A stretch of 64,000 nt of DNA from Clostridiales bacterium. Lineage in GTDB: Bacteria > Bacillota > Clostridia > Oscillospirales > Acutalibacteraceae. The stretch is from the NCBI GenBank assembly GCA_019416455.1, contig DXXG01000018.1, positions 1 to 64,000 on the forward strand, in the 5' to 3' direction. Positions 33,871 through 42,609 of this stretch are shown here, piece by piece. The stretch's first letter is position 1. The number at the start of each line of letters is the position of its first letter. The notes under the pieces are model-generated. The model worked only from the letters and a program-made list of their open reading frames with translations, did not search any database and was not told the DNA's origin. A program made the position numbers and the translations under genes.

Positions 33871-34487
33871 TGGAACTGACAGCGGCGGAGCCCCGGCGGA
33901 AAAACCTGACCCAGCTGTATCTGGACGGGGAACCGGGGCCGAAAGTGGACACGGAGGTGTTTCTCCTGTCCCGGTTGAAGCCCGGGGATGAGCTGACCCA
34001 GGAGGAGCTTTCGGAGCTGATGGAGCGTTCCGACGCCCGCCGGGCCAGGGAAAAGGCATTGTACCTGCTGGAGCATCGGAGCCACAGCAAGCGGGAGCTG
34101 ACGGAGAAGATCGCCCGGACGGCGGCTTCTCGGGAGGCGGCTCAGGCAGCGGCGGACCGGCTGGAAGAGATCGGTCTCATCGACGACAAAGCCTTCGCGG
34201 AGAGCTATGCCCGGGAACTGTTCCTTCGGAAGCGGTTCGGGGCGCTGCGGGTACGGCAGGAGCTTTCCCGGAAGGGCATCGACCGGGAACTGATCGACCA
34301 GGTGATGGCCCCCTATCTGGAGGAGGACACCGGAGAGGAGAACATCGCCCTGGTGCTTGCCAAGCGGTATCCCCTGTGGCGGGAGGACGAAAAGGTCCGC
34401 CGCCGGGCAGTGGCGGCCCTTCAGCGGCTGGGTTACTCCTACGGGCAGATCCGGGCGGTCATGGGACAGCCGGAGGAAATGGAATAA
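33870..34487 (+). CDS. recX: RecA regulator RecX
   Basis: The 205-residue all-helical protein, built of RecX three-helix repeats, caps RecA filaments. Family features are ALYLLEHRSHSKRELTEKI, the GLIDDKAFAESYARE repeat and FGALRVRQELSRKGID. An N-terminal extension (1-55) carries a short beta-like segment. The start is translationally coupled to recA through TGATG. Confidence 0.92.
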   Translation: MELTAAEPRRKNLTQLYLDGEPGPKVDTEVFLLSRLKPGDELTQEELSELMERSDARRAREKALYLLEHRSHSKRELTEKIARTAASREAAQAAADRLEEIGLIDDKAFAESYARELFLRKRFGALRVRQELSRKGIDRELIDQVMAPYLEEDTGEENIALVLAKRYPLWREDEKVRRRAVAALQRLGYSYGQIRAVMGQPEEME

Positions 34488-34579
34488 AACAGGGAGCTGG
34501 CATATACTGCCGCCTCCTTTTTCGTCCCGGAATAAAGACAAAAATTGCTGATAGTTGCAACTAACCTGCATCCTTCGCC

Positions 34580-34608
34580 TTGACAATGGCTGGGAGAGTC
34601 AGTATAAT
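34580..34608 (+). promoter_or_regulatory. Promoter of potABCD
   Basis: TTGACA, 17 nt, TATAAT; 72 nt before the potA start. Confidence 0.88.
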
Positions 34609-34616
34609 CAAGCAAG

Positions 34617-34641
34617 AAACTATACCGATTAAGTATAGTTT
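34617..34641. promoter_or_regulatory. Operator-like inverted repeat after the pot promoter
   Basis: Perfect 9-bp arms AAACTATAC/GTATAGTTT with a 7-nt centre, starting 8 nt after the -10 box at the expected transcription start. It suits a dimeric repressor. The regulator is not in this window. Confidence 0.6.
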
Positions 34642-34680
34642 CCCTGAAACGAGAATCCAAGAGGGAAGAGGCGGTCCATT

Positions 34681-35772
34681 TTGAGCGAGACCATCCTGGA
34701 ATTGCAGGAGATACATAAGAGCTTTGGGGACACTCCGGTGCTGCGGGGCGTGAGCCTGAAAGCGGCCCAGGGGGAGTTCATCACCCTGCTGGGGTCCTCG
34801 GGCTGCGGCAAAACCACCACGCTGCGGATCATCGCCGGGTTGGAGACCCCTGACCAGGGCCGGGTGCTGCTGGAGGGCAAGGACATGACCGACGTGGAGC
34901 CCAACCGCCGGGACGTGAACACCGTGTTCCAGAACTACGCTCTGTTCCCCCACATGACCGTGGAGCAGAACGTTGGCTACGCCTTGAAGATCCGGAAGCG
35001 GCCCAAGAGCGAGATCAAAGAAGAAGTGAAAAAAATGCTGGAACTGGTCCAGCTGTCCGGTTTTGAGAAGCGGATGCCCGGAGAGCTCTCCGGCGGCCAG
35101 AAACAGCGTGTGGCCATCGCCCGGTCTCTCATCAACCGGCCCAAGCTGCTGCTGCTGGACGAGCCCTTGGGAGCTTTGGACTTGCAGCTGCGGCGGCAGA
35201 TGCAGCAGGAATTGAAGCGGCTGCAAAAGAAGCTGGGCATCACCTTTATCTATATCACCCATGACCAGGAGGAAGCCCTGAACATGTCCGACCGGATCGC
35301 CGTGATGAAAGACGGCCGGTTCGAGCAGCTGGGCACTCCCTCCCAGGTGTACGATTCCCCCCGCACCTCTTACGTGGCCCGGTTCGTGGGCACCGCCAAT
35401 ATCGTCCAGGGGACGGTGGGGGCCATTTCCGGGGAAATGGTGGAGTTCCTGGGCCAGGATGGAAAAGCCTCCTTCGGCAGCCGGGGACACAGCTTCACTT
35501 CCGGTTCCCCGGTGACTTTGGCGGTCCGGGGAGAGCAGGCCCAGGCGGTGAAAGGGGAAGAAGGCCCCGGTCTGGCGGGCGTGGTGAAGGAAAAAAGCTT
35601 CTCCGGCGGGATGCTCCGCATTGCCGTGGAGCTGTCCGGCGGCGGGGAGTTTATTTGCAGCCGTCACGGCATCGACTCCGAACTGGTGCCCGGTGACCGG
35701 GTGCGGATCAACTGGCAGCCGGAGCACGCCTGCCCGGTAGACCTGCCCCAGACGGAAAACGGGGAGGGCTGA
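34681..35772 (+). CDS. potA: Spermidine/putrescine ABC transporter ATPase
   Basis: The 363-residue ATPase has Walker A GSSGCGKTT, signature LSGGQKQR, Walker B LLLLDEPLGALD, switch histidine in ITHDQEEAL and a C-terminal TOBE domain (about 275-350). Energises polyamine import with PotB and PotC. The start codon is TTG at 34681; GAGGGAAGAGG lies 10-20 nt upstream. potB follows after 2 nt. Order ATPase-permease-permease-binding protein and length fit PotA. Confidence 0.92.
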   Translation: MSETILELQEIHKSFGDTPVLRGVSLKAAQGEFITLLGSSGCGKTTTLRIIAGLETPDQGRVLLEGKDMTDVEPNRRDVNTVFQNYALFPHMTVEQNVGYALKIRKRPKSEIKEEVKKMLELVQLSGFEKRMPGELSGGQKQRVAIARSLINRPKLLLLDEPLGALDLQLRRQMQQELKRLQKKLGITFIYITHDQEEALNMSDRIAVMKDGRFEQLGTPSQVYDSPRTSYVARFVGTANIVQGTVGAISGEMVEFLGQDGKASFGSRGHSFTSGSPVTLAVRGEQAQAVKGEEGPGLAGVVKEKSFSGGMLRIAVELSGGGEFICSRHGIDSELVPGDRVRINWQPEHACPVDLPQTENGEG

Positions 35773-35774
35773 CC

Positions 35775-36650
35775 ATGGCGAAAGGATCCTCCTTGAAAAA
35801 ACGTCAGGCCCGAGGGGAGTTCCTCACCACACTGCCCTTGATCCTGTTCACCTTGTTGTTTGTGGTGGGGCCCTTGGTGTACGTGGTGGTTCTCAGCTTC
35901 CTCACCAGAGCGGAGACCTGGGGCACCATTCCGGAATTCACCTTGAAAAATTACGCGGACATCACCCAGCCAGTGTATTTGGAGACCTTCTGGGAATCCC
36001 TGCGGCTGGCGGTGATCAGTACCCTGTTGGTGATTTTTATCGGCTATCCCTTCGGGTATTTCATGGCCAAGCTGGGGCCCAAGTGGAAGCGCCGCACCAT
36101 GCTGTTGCTGATGATCCCCTTCTGGACAAGCTCTCTGATCCGGCTGTATGGGTGGATCATCATTTTCCGGGCGGGGGGCGTGTTTGATTCCCTGCTGATG
36201 GCGCTGCACATCACCAGCGAGCCTTTGAAGCTTCTGTATACCTACCCGGCAGTGGTGGTGGGCATGGTGTACGCCCTGCTGCCCTTTATGATCTTTGCTG
36301 TGTATTCCAGCGCGGAAAAGCTGGACTTCAGCCTGGTGGAAGCTGCCCGTGACCTGGGAGCCTCCCCCATGAAGGCCTTTCTCACCGTGTCTCTGAAGCT
36401 GACCTTGCCGGGACTGCTTTCGGGAGTGGTGCTCACCTTCGTGCCCAGCATGGGCCTGTTCTTCATCGCGGACCTGCTGGGAGGGAACAAGGTGGTGCTG
36501 GTGGGCAACGTGATCCAAGAGCAGCTGATGAAGGCCCACAACTGGCCTTTCGCGGCGGCCCTGGCAGTGGTGCTGCTGTTGCTTACCACGGTGATCATTT
36601 GGCTGTACCGGAAACTTTCCGGGGTAAAGGACCTGGAAGGATTGGTCTAG
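35775..36650 (+). CDS. potB: Spermidine/putrescine ABC transporter permease
   Basis: The 291-residue permease has six membrane helices. The EAA loop EAARDLGASPMKAFLTVSLK contacts PotA. The N-terminus is basic (KGSSLKKRQARGE). GGGGAGG precedes the ATG at 35775. A family A repeat of about 210 bp begins 6 nt after its stop and separates it from potC. Confidence 0.92.
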   Translation: MAKGSSLKKRQARGEFLTTLPLILFTLLFVVGPLVYVVVLSFLTRAETWGTIPEFTLKNYADITQPVYLETFWESLRLAVISTLLVIFIGYPFGYFMAKLGPKWKRRTMLLLMIPFWTSSLIRLYGWIIIFRAGGVFDSLLMALHITSEPLKLLYTYPAVVVGMVYALLPFMIFAVYSSAEKLDFSLVEAARDLGASPMKAFLTVSLKLTLPGLLSGVVLTFVPSMGLFFIADLLGGNKVVLVGNVIQEQLMKAHNWPFAAALAVVLLLLTTVIIWLYRKLSGVKDLEGLV

Positions 36651-36655
36651 TAAAT

Positions 36656-36865
36656 ACCGCGAAGCGGCGTAAAAGTTTTTGATCCAACTTTTTTCAAAAA
36701 GTTGGCGGGTCGTAGGGCAGAGCCCTACGGTCTTGACGGCGCAGCCGTAAAGATGATGCAGGGCCGTTGTCATACCAGGCCGCAGGCCTGTGAACAAGGG
36801 CCCGGACCCTTCTCACTAGTTTAGCCCTGGCGCACGTGCCGAAAGCGGTAGCCCGGCGAGCGGCC
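36656..36865 (+). repeat. Family A interspersed element, copy A5, inside the pot operon
   Basis: H0 CCGC-GAA-GCGG; TAAAAGTTTTTGATC box; H1 CCAACTTTTT/AAAAAGTTGG (10 bp, loop TC); H2 GTAGGGC/GCCCTAC (loop AGA); H3 ACGGC-GCA-GCCGT. A spacer with GGCCGCAGGCC follows before the H4 remnant (GGCGCACGTGCCGAAAGCGGTAGCCC). The first 75 nt are nearly identical to copy A6. 36866-36952 has no gene. Confidence 0.82.
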
Positions 36866-36952
36866 TTTTACTGCCAGCCGCTCCAAGAACAGAAAAGCAA
36901 AAATCAGCAAGACCCGGCGGGTAAAGAAAAGCCGGAGAAAGAAGGAACGCTG

Positions 36953-37759
36953 ATGAAAAACCGTACCAAACTGCCCAACATCTACCTGGGCATTGTGTTG
37001 GCCATGATGTACGTCCCCATCCTGCTGGTCATCATTTACTCCTTCAACGAGAGCAAGATCAGCTCCGTGTGGGGCGGATTTTCCCTGAAATGGTATGAGG
37101 AGCTGTTTCGGGATAAGGATATGTTCCAGGCCCTGTGGAATTCTATCCTCTTAGGAGTGCTCTCCAGCCTGTGTGCCGCCGTCATCGGCACTTTGGGCGC
37201 CTACGGTATGAGCAAGGTGAAATTCCCGTTAAAAGGCGCTGTGGAATACGTTTCCACTCTGCCCATCATGATCCCGGAGATCATCCTGGGCATGGTGTTC
37301 ATGGCCTTCTTTTCCCTCATCGGACTGCCCTTCGGCATGACCACTCTTGTCATTGCCCATACGGCGTTCTGTATCCCTTATGTGTTCATGCTGGTGAAAG
37401 CCCGTCTGGTGGGCATGGATAAAAGCCTGCCGGAAGCTGCTCAGGATCTGGGCGCTTCCCCTGCGCGGGTGTTCTTCGACGTCACTCTGCCTCTGGTGGC
37501 CCCGGCAATCGCCTCCGGTATGCTGCTGGCCTTTGCCATGAGCATGGACGACGTGATCATCAGCGTGTTCGTCACCGGAGTGGGCACCAACACCCTTCCC
37601 GTGAAGATCTACACCCAGCTGAAAACCGGGGTCACCCCGGAGATCAACGCCCTGTGTACCCTGTTGTTCGCCGCCACTCTGCTGTTGTGCGGAGCGGCTG
37701 CCCTGCTGGGAAGGGCGCCTAAAAAACAAGACTCAAAAAAGGATGTGACCGAACCATGA
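36953..37759 (+). CDS. potC: Spermidine/putrescine ABC transporter permease
   Basis: The 268-residue permease has six helices, the EAA loop EAAQDLGASPARVFFDVTLP and SMDDVIISVFVTG, a typical PotC segment. The ATG at 36953 has AAGGAA upstream; the frame extends upstream only through repeat DNA. The stop overlaps the potD start (ATGA). It is separated from potB by a family A copy, so its expression depends on readthrough of that element. Confidence 0.92.
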   Translation: MKNRTKLPNIYLGIVLAMMYVPILLVIIYSFNESKISSVWGGFSLKWYEELFRDKDMFQALWNSILLGVLSSLCAAVIGTLGAYGMSKVKFPLKGAVEYVSTLPIMIPEIILGMVFMAFFSLIGLPFGMTTLVIAHTAFCIPYVFMLVKARLVGMDKSLPEAAQDLGASPARVFFDVTLPLVAPAIASGMLLAFAMSMDDVIISVFVTGVGTNTLPVKIYTQLKTGVTPEINALCTLLFAATLLLCGAAALLGRAPKKQDSKKDVTEP

Positions 37760-38811
37760 AAAAGATCTTAGCCCTGGTCCTCAGCGCTCTGCTGCTGGTG
37801 ACCGCTTTTGCCGGATGTTCCGGTTCCTCTCAGGAGAAAGGGGAGCTGGTGCTGTTCACTTGGGAGGGGATGTTCCCTCAGGAGGTGCTGGACGGCTTCA
37901 CGGAAGAGACCGGCATTGAAGTGACCTACGCCAACTTCGACTACGACGAGACCATGCTGGCCAAGCTGGAGACCGCCAAGGGCGGGGAGTACGACCTGGT
38001 CATCGCTGACGACTACATCATCGAGACGGTGATCGCCGAAGGTCTGGCCCAGAAGCTGGATACCTCCAAGCTGGAGAACTATGGCAGCATCAACCCCGTG
38101 TACCAGGGGCAGTTCTTCGATCCCCAGAACGAGTACACCGTGCCTTACGGCGCCGGCGTGCAGACCATCGTTTACGATCCCAACCTGGTGGATGTGGAGA
38201 TCAACGGTTACGCTGACCTGTGGGATCCTTCCCTGGCAGGCAACGTGGGCATCATCGACAATTTCCGCGTGATCGACGGCATGGCTCTGAAGGTGCTGGG
38301 CGAGAGCTACAACACGGAGGATACCGCCACCATCGAGTCTGCCGGTGAGAAGCTCCAGGAGTTGGCACCCAACATCCGGCTGATCAAAGACCAGAACACC
38401 CAGGACGATTTGCTGTCCGGGGAAGTGGGAGCCGCTGTGCTGTACACCTCCCAGGTGACCCTGGCCAAAATGGCCAACCCTGACCTGAAAGTGGTGTTCC
38501 CGGAAGAAGGGGTAGGCTTCGGCATCATGGCCCAGTTCATCCCCTCCAACGCTCCCCACGCGGACAGCGCCTATAAATTCATCGATTATATCCTGCGGCC
38601 GGAGATCTCCGCCCAGTGCTTTGAGTATATCGGCTACTACTGCACCAACAAGGACGCGGAGGAGCACATCTCCGAGGAGTATCGTGACTTCCTGACTCTG
38701 CCGGAGGACATCGACACCGGCAGCATGGAGATGATCGAGAACATCAGCGCTGACGCCATCGAAGTCCACCAGCGTGTGTGGACCGAGTTCAAGTCCGCCT
38801 GCGGTGCGTGA
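37756..38811 (+). CDS. potD: Spermidine/putrescine-binding lipoprotein
   Basis: The 351-residue extracellular polyamine-binding protein has a signal peptide with lipobox FAGC and lipidated C21. PotD-like segments include LVLFTWEGMFPQEVLDGFTE near the mature start, YDLVIADDYI and VPYGAGVQTIVYD. It delivers polyamines to PotBC. Last gene of the operon; a family A copy begins at its stop. Confidence 0.92.
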   Translation: MKKILALVLSALLLVTAFAGCSGSSQEKGELVLFTWEGMFPQEVLDGFTEETGIEVTYANFDYDETMLAKLETAKGGEYDLVIADDYIIETVIAEGLAQKLDTSKLENYGSINPVYQGQFFDPQNEYTVPYGAGVQTIVYDPNLVDVEINGYADLWDPSLAGNVGIIDNFRVIDGMALKVLGESYNTEDTATIESAGEKLQELAPNIRLIKDQNTQDDLLSGEVGAAVLYTSQVTLAKMANPDLKVVFPEEGVGFGIMAQFIPSNAPHADSAYKFIDYILRPEISAQCFEYIGYYCTNKDAEEHISEEYRDFLTLPEDIDTGSMEMIENISADAIEVHQRVWTEFKSACGA

Positions 38812-38958
38812 CCGCAAAGCGGCGTAAAAGTTTTTGATCCAACTTTTTTCAAAAAGTTGGCGGGTTGTAGGGCAGCGCCCTACGACCTTAACGGTGGAGC
38901 CATAAAAAAACAGCGAGCCGGGCGCATGCGCCGAAGACGATAGCCCGGCGAGTGGCCC
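38812..38958 (+). repeat. Family A interspersed element, copy A6
   Basis: Starts at the nucleotide after the potD stop. H0 CCGC-AAA-GCGG; TAAAAGTTTTTGATC box; H1 CCAACTTTTT/AAAAAGTTGG; H2 GTAGGGC/GCCCTAC (loop AGC); H3 eroded (GGTGGAGCC); H4 GCCGGGC/GCCCGGC (7 bp) around GCATGCGCCGAAGACGATA. Confidence 0.85.
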
Positions 38959-38977
38959 GCCCCTCTTGCCCCAAACC

Positions 38978-39017
38978 AAAAAGGACACCTGAGCGAAAAC
39001 TCAAGTGTCCTTTTTTT
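38978..39017. terminator. Bidirectional terminator between potD and prmC
   Basis: AAAAAGGACAC(C)TGAG / CTCA(A)GTGTCCTTTTT with A and T runs; between convergent genes. Confidence 0.88.
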
Positions 39018-39023
39018 GTTGCG

Positions 39024-39878
39024 TCACGCCTTTTTGCCGCTGACCACCCGGTCCAGGCCGGACCAGTCTTGGGTCACGGTCACGTTTTTCAAGCCTGCTT
39101 GAGTGAACAGGTCCGCCACTTGGGCGCCTTGCGTCTCGCCGATCTCCACGGCCACCACGCCTCCTGGCCGCACTAAAGGCAGCCACAGCTCTGTGATGGC
39201 ACGGTAAAACACCAGGCCGTCCGGGCCCCCATCCAGAGCCAGGGCAGGCTCTCTCTGCACCTCCGGCTGGAGGGTGGGGATCTCCTCCGTGGCGATGTAA
39301 GGCGGGTTGGAAGCTAGAAAATCCAGACTCCCCGGAGCAAAGGCCGCCGCTGTCTCCCGGGAAAGCACGTCCCCGGCAAGGGCGGTCACCCGGCCTTGTC
39401 CGTACCGTTCCAGGTTTTTCTCCAAGTAGGGCAGGGCCTTCTGGGACACTTCCACACACTGGGCGGAGCACTCCGGCACCAAAGTCAGCAGCCCCAGAGC
39501 GACCGCGCCCGTACCGGCGCACAGGTCCAGCCCCCGGGGAGCGGGGATGCCTTCCAGCCCCTTAGCCAAGGTTTCCACCAGGACGATGGTGTCCTCCCGG
39601 GGCACCAACACCCCTTCCCCCAAGGAAAGGTCCATTCCCAGAAACTCCCAGCTTCCCAGAATGTATTGCAGGGGCCGGCGGGCTTCCCGGTCTGTAAGGG
39701 CCGCCAGGAAGGCTTCCTCCTGAGGGGGATTGGCTTCCTCCTCCCCGTGAAGGGCCAGCCCACGCCGGTCAAGACCCAGGAACTTCTCCGCCAGCAGGGC
39801 GGCGTCTACCCCAGGGGCGTCCACCCCCGCCTGCTGGAGCCGCTGCCGTGCCAGCAGGTACAGCGCCCGGCAGGTCAC
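39024..39878 (-). CDS. prmC: Peptide chain release factor N5-glutamine methyltransferase
   Basis: The 284-residue SAM enzyme methylates the GGQ glutamine of RF1/RF2. The SAM loop is DLCAGTGAVALGL and the catalytic NPPY motif lies in SNPPYIATEEIPTLQPEV. The N-terminal release-factor-binding helical domain is about residues 1-75. The GTG start overlaps the stop of the upstream DUF1385 gene (GTGA), showing coupling. DUF1385-prmC adjacency is common in Clostridia (family knowledge). Confidence 0.93.
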   Translation of the reverse strand: MTCRALYLLARQRLQQAGVDAPGVDAALLAEKFLGLDRRGLALHGEEEANPPQEEAFLAALTDREARRPLQYILGSWEFLGMDLSLGEGVLVPREDTIVLVETLAKGLEGIPAPRGLDLCAGTGAVALGLLTLVPECSAQCVEVSQKALPYLEKNLERYGQGRVTALAGDVLSRETAAAFAPGSLDFLASNPPYIATEEIPTLQPEVQREPALALDGGPDGLVFYRAITELWLPLVRPGGVVAVEIGETQGAQVADLFTQAGLKNVTVTQDWSGLDRVVSGKKA

Positions 39879-40813
39879 TGGATCAAGTCCTCGCCATTTT
39901 CCGGGATCACCGCTTCCATGGCGGCGATGGCGGCTTCCATCATCTTGTCGTCAGGCTCCTTCACGGTGAGCCGCTGCATCCACAGTCCGGGAGCGGTGAT
40001 GATCCGGGACAGCAGGTTGTCGTGGCGGGCGCAGGCCTTTTGCAGCTCGTAGCCGATGTTCATGATCACCGGGATGCACAAGATCTTGGTGAAGGTGCGC
40101 AGGAAGGGGTTGGAGAAGGGGATGAAAAATCCCACGATAATGCCGATGACCAGCATGAGGATCAAAAAGCTGGTGCCGCACCGGGGATGGAACCGGGGCT
40201 GTTTCCGCACATTTTCCACGGTGAGGGGCAGGTCGCTCTCGTAGCAGAAGATGGTCTTGTGCTCGGCGCCGTGGTACTGGAAGGTGCGCTTGATGTCCGG
40301 TACCGTGCCGATCACTGCCACGTAGCCCACGAACAGCCCCACCCGGAGGATGCCCTCGAACACGGAACGCCACCCGGCGATGTTCCCGGGGACGGCGGAT
40401 TCCAGCAGGTTGAAGAGGACGGTGGGCAGAAAGAAAAACAGGGCGATGGCAAGGGCCACACCCAGCACGGTGGCGATAGTCATAATGACCTCGGTGATCT
40501 TATCGCCCAGGTGGTCGGTGAGCCACTTATCGATGCCGGTGAGTTCCTCCTCCTCGTCTCCCTGAGTGAGCTTGTCGGCGGAGATGGACAGAGCCTTGTA
40601 GCCCATGCGGAAGGAATCGATGAGAGCGAAGATGCCCCGGATAAAGGGCTTGCCCAGGATGGGGTATTTCTTGGTGAGCCGCTGGGTGGCGATCTCCTCG
40701 GTGGAGATGTTGCCGTCCTCATCGCAGAAGGCGGCCACGGTGCGCTTGGGGCCCACCATCATGATGCCTTCCATCAAAGCCTGGCCGCCGATGGTGGTGA
40801 TCTTTTTAGTCAT
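39875..40813 (-). CDS. DUF1385 (YqhQ-like) membrane protein
   Basis: The 312-residue protein begins TTIGGQALMEGIMMVGPKR, the family hallmark. It carries the conserved YHGAEHKTIFCYE block and HPRCGTSFL, with about four membrane helices (about 115-240). Function is unknown. The ATG at 40813 lies 8 nt inside the end of the histidine kinase gene, behind AAAAGGAAC, so translation is coupled to it. Confidence 0.85.
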   Translation of the reverse strand: MTKKITTIGGQALMEGIMMVGPKRTVAAFCDEDGNISTEEIATQRLTKKYPILGKPFIRGIFALIDSFRMGYKALSISADKLTQGDEEEELTGIDKWLTDHLGDKITEVIMTIATVLGVALAIALFFFLPTVLFNLLESAVPGNIAGWRSVFEGILRVGLFVGYVAVIGTVPDIKRTFQYHGAEHKTIFCYESDLPLTVENVRKQPRFHPRCGTSFLILMLVIGIIVGFFIPFSNPFLRTFTKILCIPVIMNIGYELQKACARHDNLLSRIITAPGLWMQRLTVKEPDDKMMEAAIAAMEAVIPENGEDLIQ

Positions 40814-42290
40814 GTTCCTTTTGGTTCCTTTCCTGAATGAATTTGGAGATCTCGGGCAAGTCGGAGAGCTGGGGATCATTTTCCAGCCGGGCGCAGGTGG
40901 GCAGGGAAATGGTGACGCTGGTGCCCACGCCTTCCTGGCTGTCGATCTCCAAAGTGCCGCCGTGGAGGCGGACGATCTCGTCGGCCACCGCCAGACCGAT
41001 GCCCGAGCCTCGGACCAGCTGGTTGGCCTTGTAGAATTTCTTTTTCACGTTGGGCAGATGCTCCGCGGGGATGCCGCAGCCGGTGTCGCTGATGTGGACC
41101 CGCACCCACCCGTCGTCCTCCCGGGAGGACACGGTGATGGTCCCGCCGGGGCTGGTGTATTTCAAAGCGTTGTCGATGATATTGATGAACACCTGCCGCA
41201 GTCGGTCCACGTCGCCGTAGACAGGGGGCAGCACGGTGGTTTCTTCGTAGTTGAGTTGTTTTTCCTCGGTGCGGGCCCGGTCGGTGAACAGATACACCGC
41301 CTGGTCCAGTTCCGAGAGAATGTCCAGCCGGGACACCAGAAGCCTCATCCGGCCGTTTTGCAGCCGGGAGAAGTCCAAAAGCTCCTCCACCAGCCCGGAA
41401 AGCCGTTCCGACTCCCGGATGATGACCCCCATGCCTTTCTCGGCGGTGTCCGGGTCGGCCCCTTCCTGAAGGGTCTCGGCCCAGCCCTTGATGGCGGTCA
41501 GAGGGGTGCGCAGTTCATGGGAGACAGAGGAGATAAAGTCGTTTTTCATCTGTTCAGCGGCGCCCAGTTCCCCGGCCATGTCGTTGATGGCGTCGCACAG
41601 GTCGCCGATCTCGTCGTCTTTGGCCTTGTCGATCCGCACGGCGAAGTCACCTTGCGCGATCTGCCGGGCGCTCTGGCTCAGCTGCCGCACCGGCACCAGG
41701 ATGGACCGGATGAAGTACATGCCCGACAAGGTGAGCAGCAGCATGATGAAGGCCCCGGCGGCTACCAGCATGAAAATGATGAAGGAGATCTGCCGGTCGG
41801 CCATCTCCATGGACACCAGGTACCGCACCGAGCCGATGAGGGCGCCGCTGTCGTCCCGCACCACTCGGGTGATGGCCATGGCTTTTTCCCCGGTATTCAG
41901 GCGGCCCACCCATTTCCCGGCGCCGTCGTCGCTTCGGAGGGCCTCCTCATAGTCGGGCATTTCCTGGTCGTGGTCGGGCTCGAAGCCGGTGCAGGTGATG
42001 AACACCTGACCGTTCTGGTCCAGGGCCATGATCTCCATTTGGTTCTTGTCCCGGAAGTCCTCGATGTAGTCTCGGACGATGCCGGCGAATTCGGAGGAAG
42101 TATTGTACTGGACGCTGGTGGACAGCCAGTTGAGCAGCTCGTCCGCACGGCCTGCCAGGGCCAGCTCCATGCCGTTGTAGGTGGAGCTTTGGACCATCAG
42201 GGACAGAGTGGTGATGGAGATGACCAGGATCACCAGCACCACGCCGATGGTGTTCACCAGCCACCGCCGTGAAACCCCTTTGGCAAACAT
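40806..42290 (-). CDS. Membrane sensor histidine kinase
   Basis: The 494-residue kinase has helix 1 at about 11-33, an extracytoplasmic sensor domain of about 135 residues (34-168), helix 2 at 169-195 and HAMP at about 192-245. The HisKA phosphoacceptor is H258 in SVSHELRTPLTAIKGW. The HATPase has N, G1 (DTGCGIP) and G2 (GSGIGLAV) boxes. Its partner is the OmpR-type regulator encoded upstream at 43307. The gap to that gene is 312 bp and holds B and A repeats and a terminator, unusual for a cognate pair. AAGGAGG precedes the ATG. Confidence 0.9.
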   Translation of the reverse strand: MFAKGVSRRWLVNTIGVVLVILVISITTLSLMVQSSTYNGMELALAGRADELLNWLSTSVQYNTSSEFAGIVRDYIEDFRDKNQMEIMALDQNGQVFITCTGFEPDHDQEMPDYEEALRSDDGAGKWVGRLNTGEKAMAITRVVRDDSGALIGSVRYLVSMEMADRQISFIIFMLVAAGAFIMLLLTLSGMYFIRSILVPVRQLSQSARQIAQGDFAVRIDKAKDDEIGDLCDAINDMAGELGAAEQMKNDFISSVSHELRTPLTAIKGWAETLQEGADPDTAEKGMGVIIRESERLSGLVEELLDFSRLQNGRMRLLVSRLDILSELDQAVYLFTDRARTEEKQLNYEETTVLPPVYGDVDRLRQVFINIIDNALKYTSPGGTITVSSREDDGWVRVHISDTGCGIPAEHLPNVKKKFYKANQLVRGSGIGLAVADEIVRLHGGTLEIDSQEGVGTSVTISLPTCARLENDPQLSDLPEISKFIQERNQKEHD

Positions 42291-42308
42291 CTTCCTTCCT
42301 CCTTTCCC

Positions 42309-42344
42309 CGGCTTTCTTGAAAGAAAGCCTGCAAAGAACTTTTA
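42309..42344 (-). repeat. Short family A copy A9' before the histidine kinase gene
   Basis: Minus strand: TTAAAAGTTC box and H1 GGCTTTCTT/AAGAAAGCC (9 bp, loop TC), then nothing recognisable. H1 uses a sequence seen in no other copy but keeps the TC loop. It lies downstream of B6 in the same orientation. Confidence 0.65.
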
Positions 42345-42431
42345 AGTCGCGGGGGCGTGCGCTGCGCTTATTCACCCCGGTGGGACCCGATTTCTCAGTG
42401 TCCGCGGCGGGAGCTGCGCATAAGGCAGCAC

Positions 42432-42524
42432 ACAAACTGACGGCGCGGACGCGCGCTTACGCATTACGCAGCCTGAGCGTTAGCGAACGGCCCAAGGCGC
42501 GGCTTGAATCCAGGCTCAGCCTGG
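42432..42524 (-). repeat. Family B element, copy B6
   Basis: Minus strand: CCAGGC-TGA-GCCTGG hairpin, then AAGCCGCGCC and GCGTAAGCGCGCGTCCGCGCC in the same order as copy B5. The first hairpin differs from CCAGCG/CGCTGG at two positions on both arms (compensatory) with the TGA loop kept. 42345-42431 has no gene. Confidence 0.65.
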
Positions 42525-42544
42525 AAAAACCTGTATTTTCGCAA

Positions 42545-42580
42545 AGAGAAAACGAGATCGTTCCGATCTCGAGGTTTTTT
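42545..42580. terminator. Terminator downstream of the response regulator gene
   Basis: CGAGATCG-TTC-CGATCTCG (42553-42571), with TTTTCTCTTTG on the minus strand and TTTTTT on the plus strand. Confidence 0.7.
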
Positions 42581-42581
42581 C

Positions 42582-42609
42582 CGTATGACCCTTACTTAAG
42601 GGTCATACG
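42582..42609. repeat. 13-bp hairpin enclosing the response regulator stop codon
   Basis: CGTATGACCCTTA-CT-TAAGGGTCATACG is a perfect inverted repeat. The stop codon TGA (42603-42605, minus strand) is inside one arm. Confidence 0.7.
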
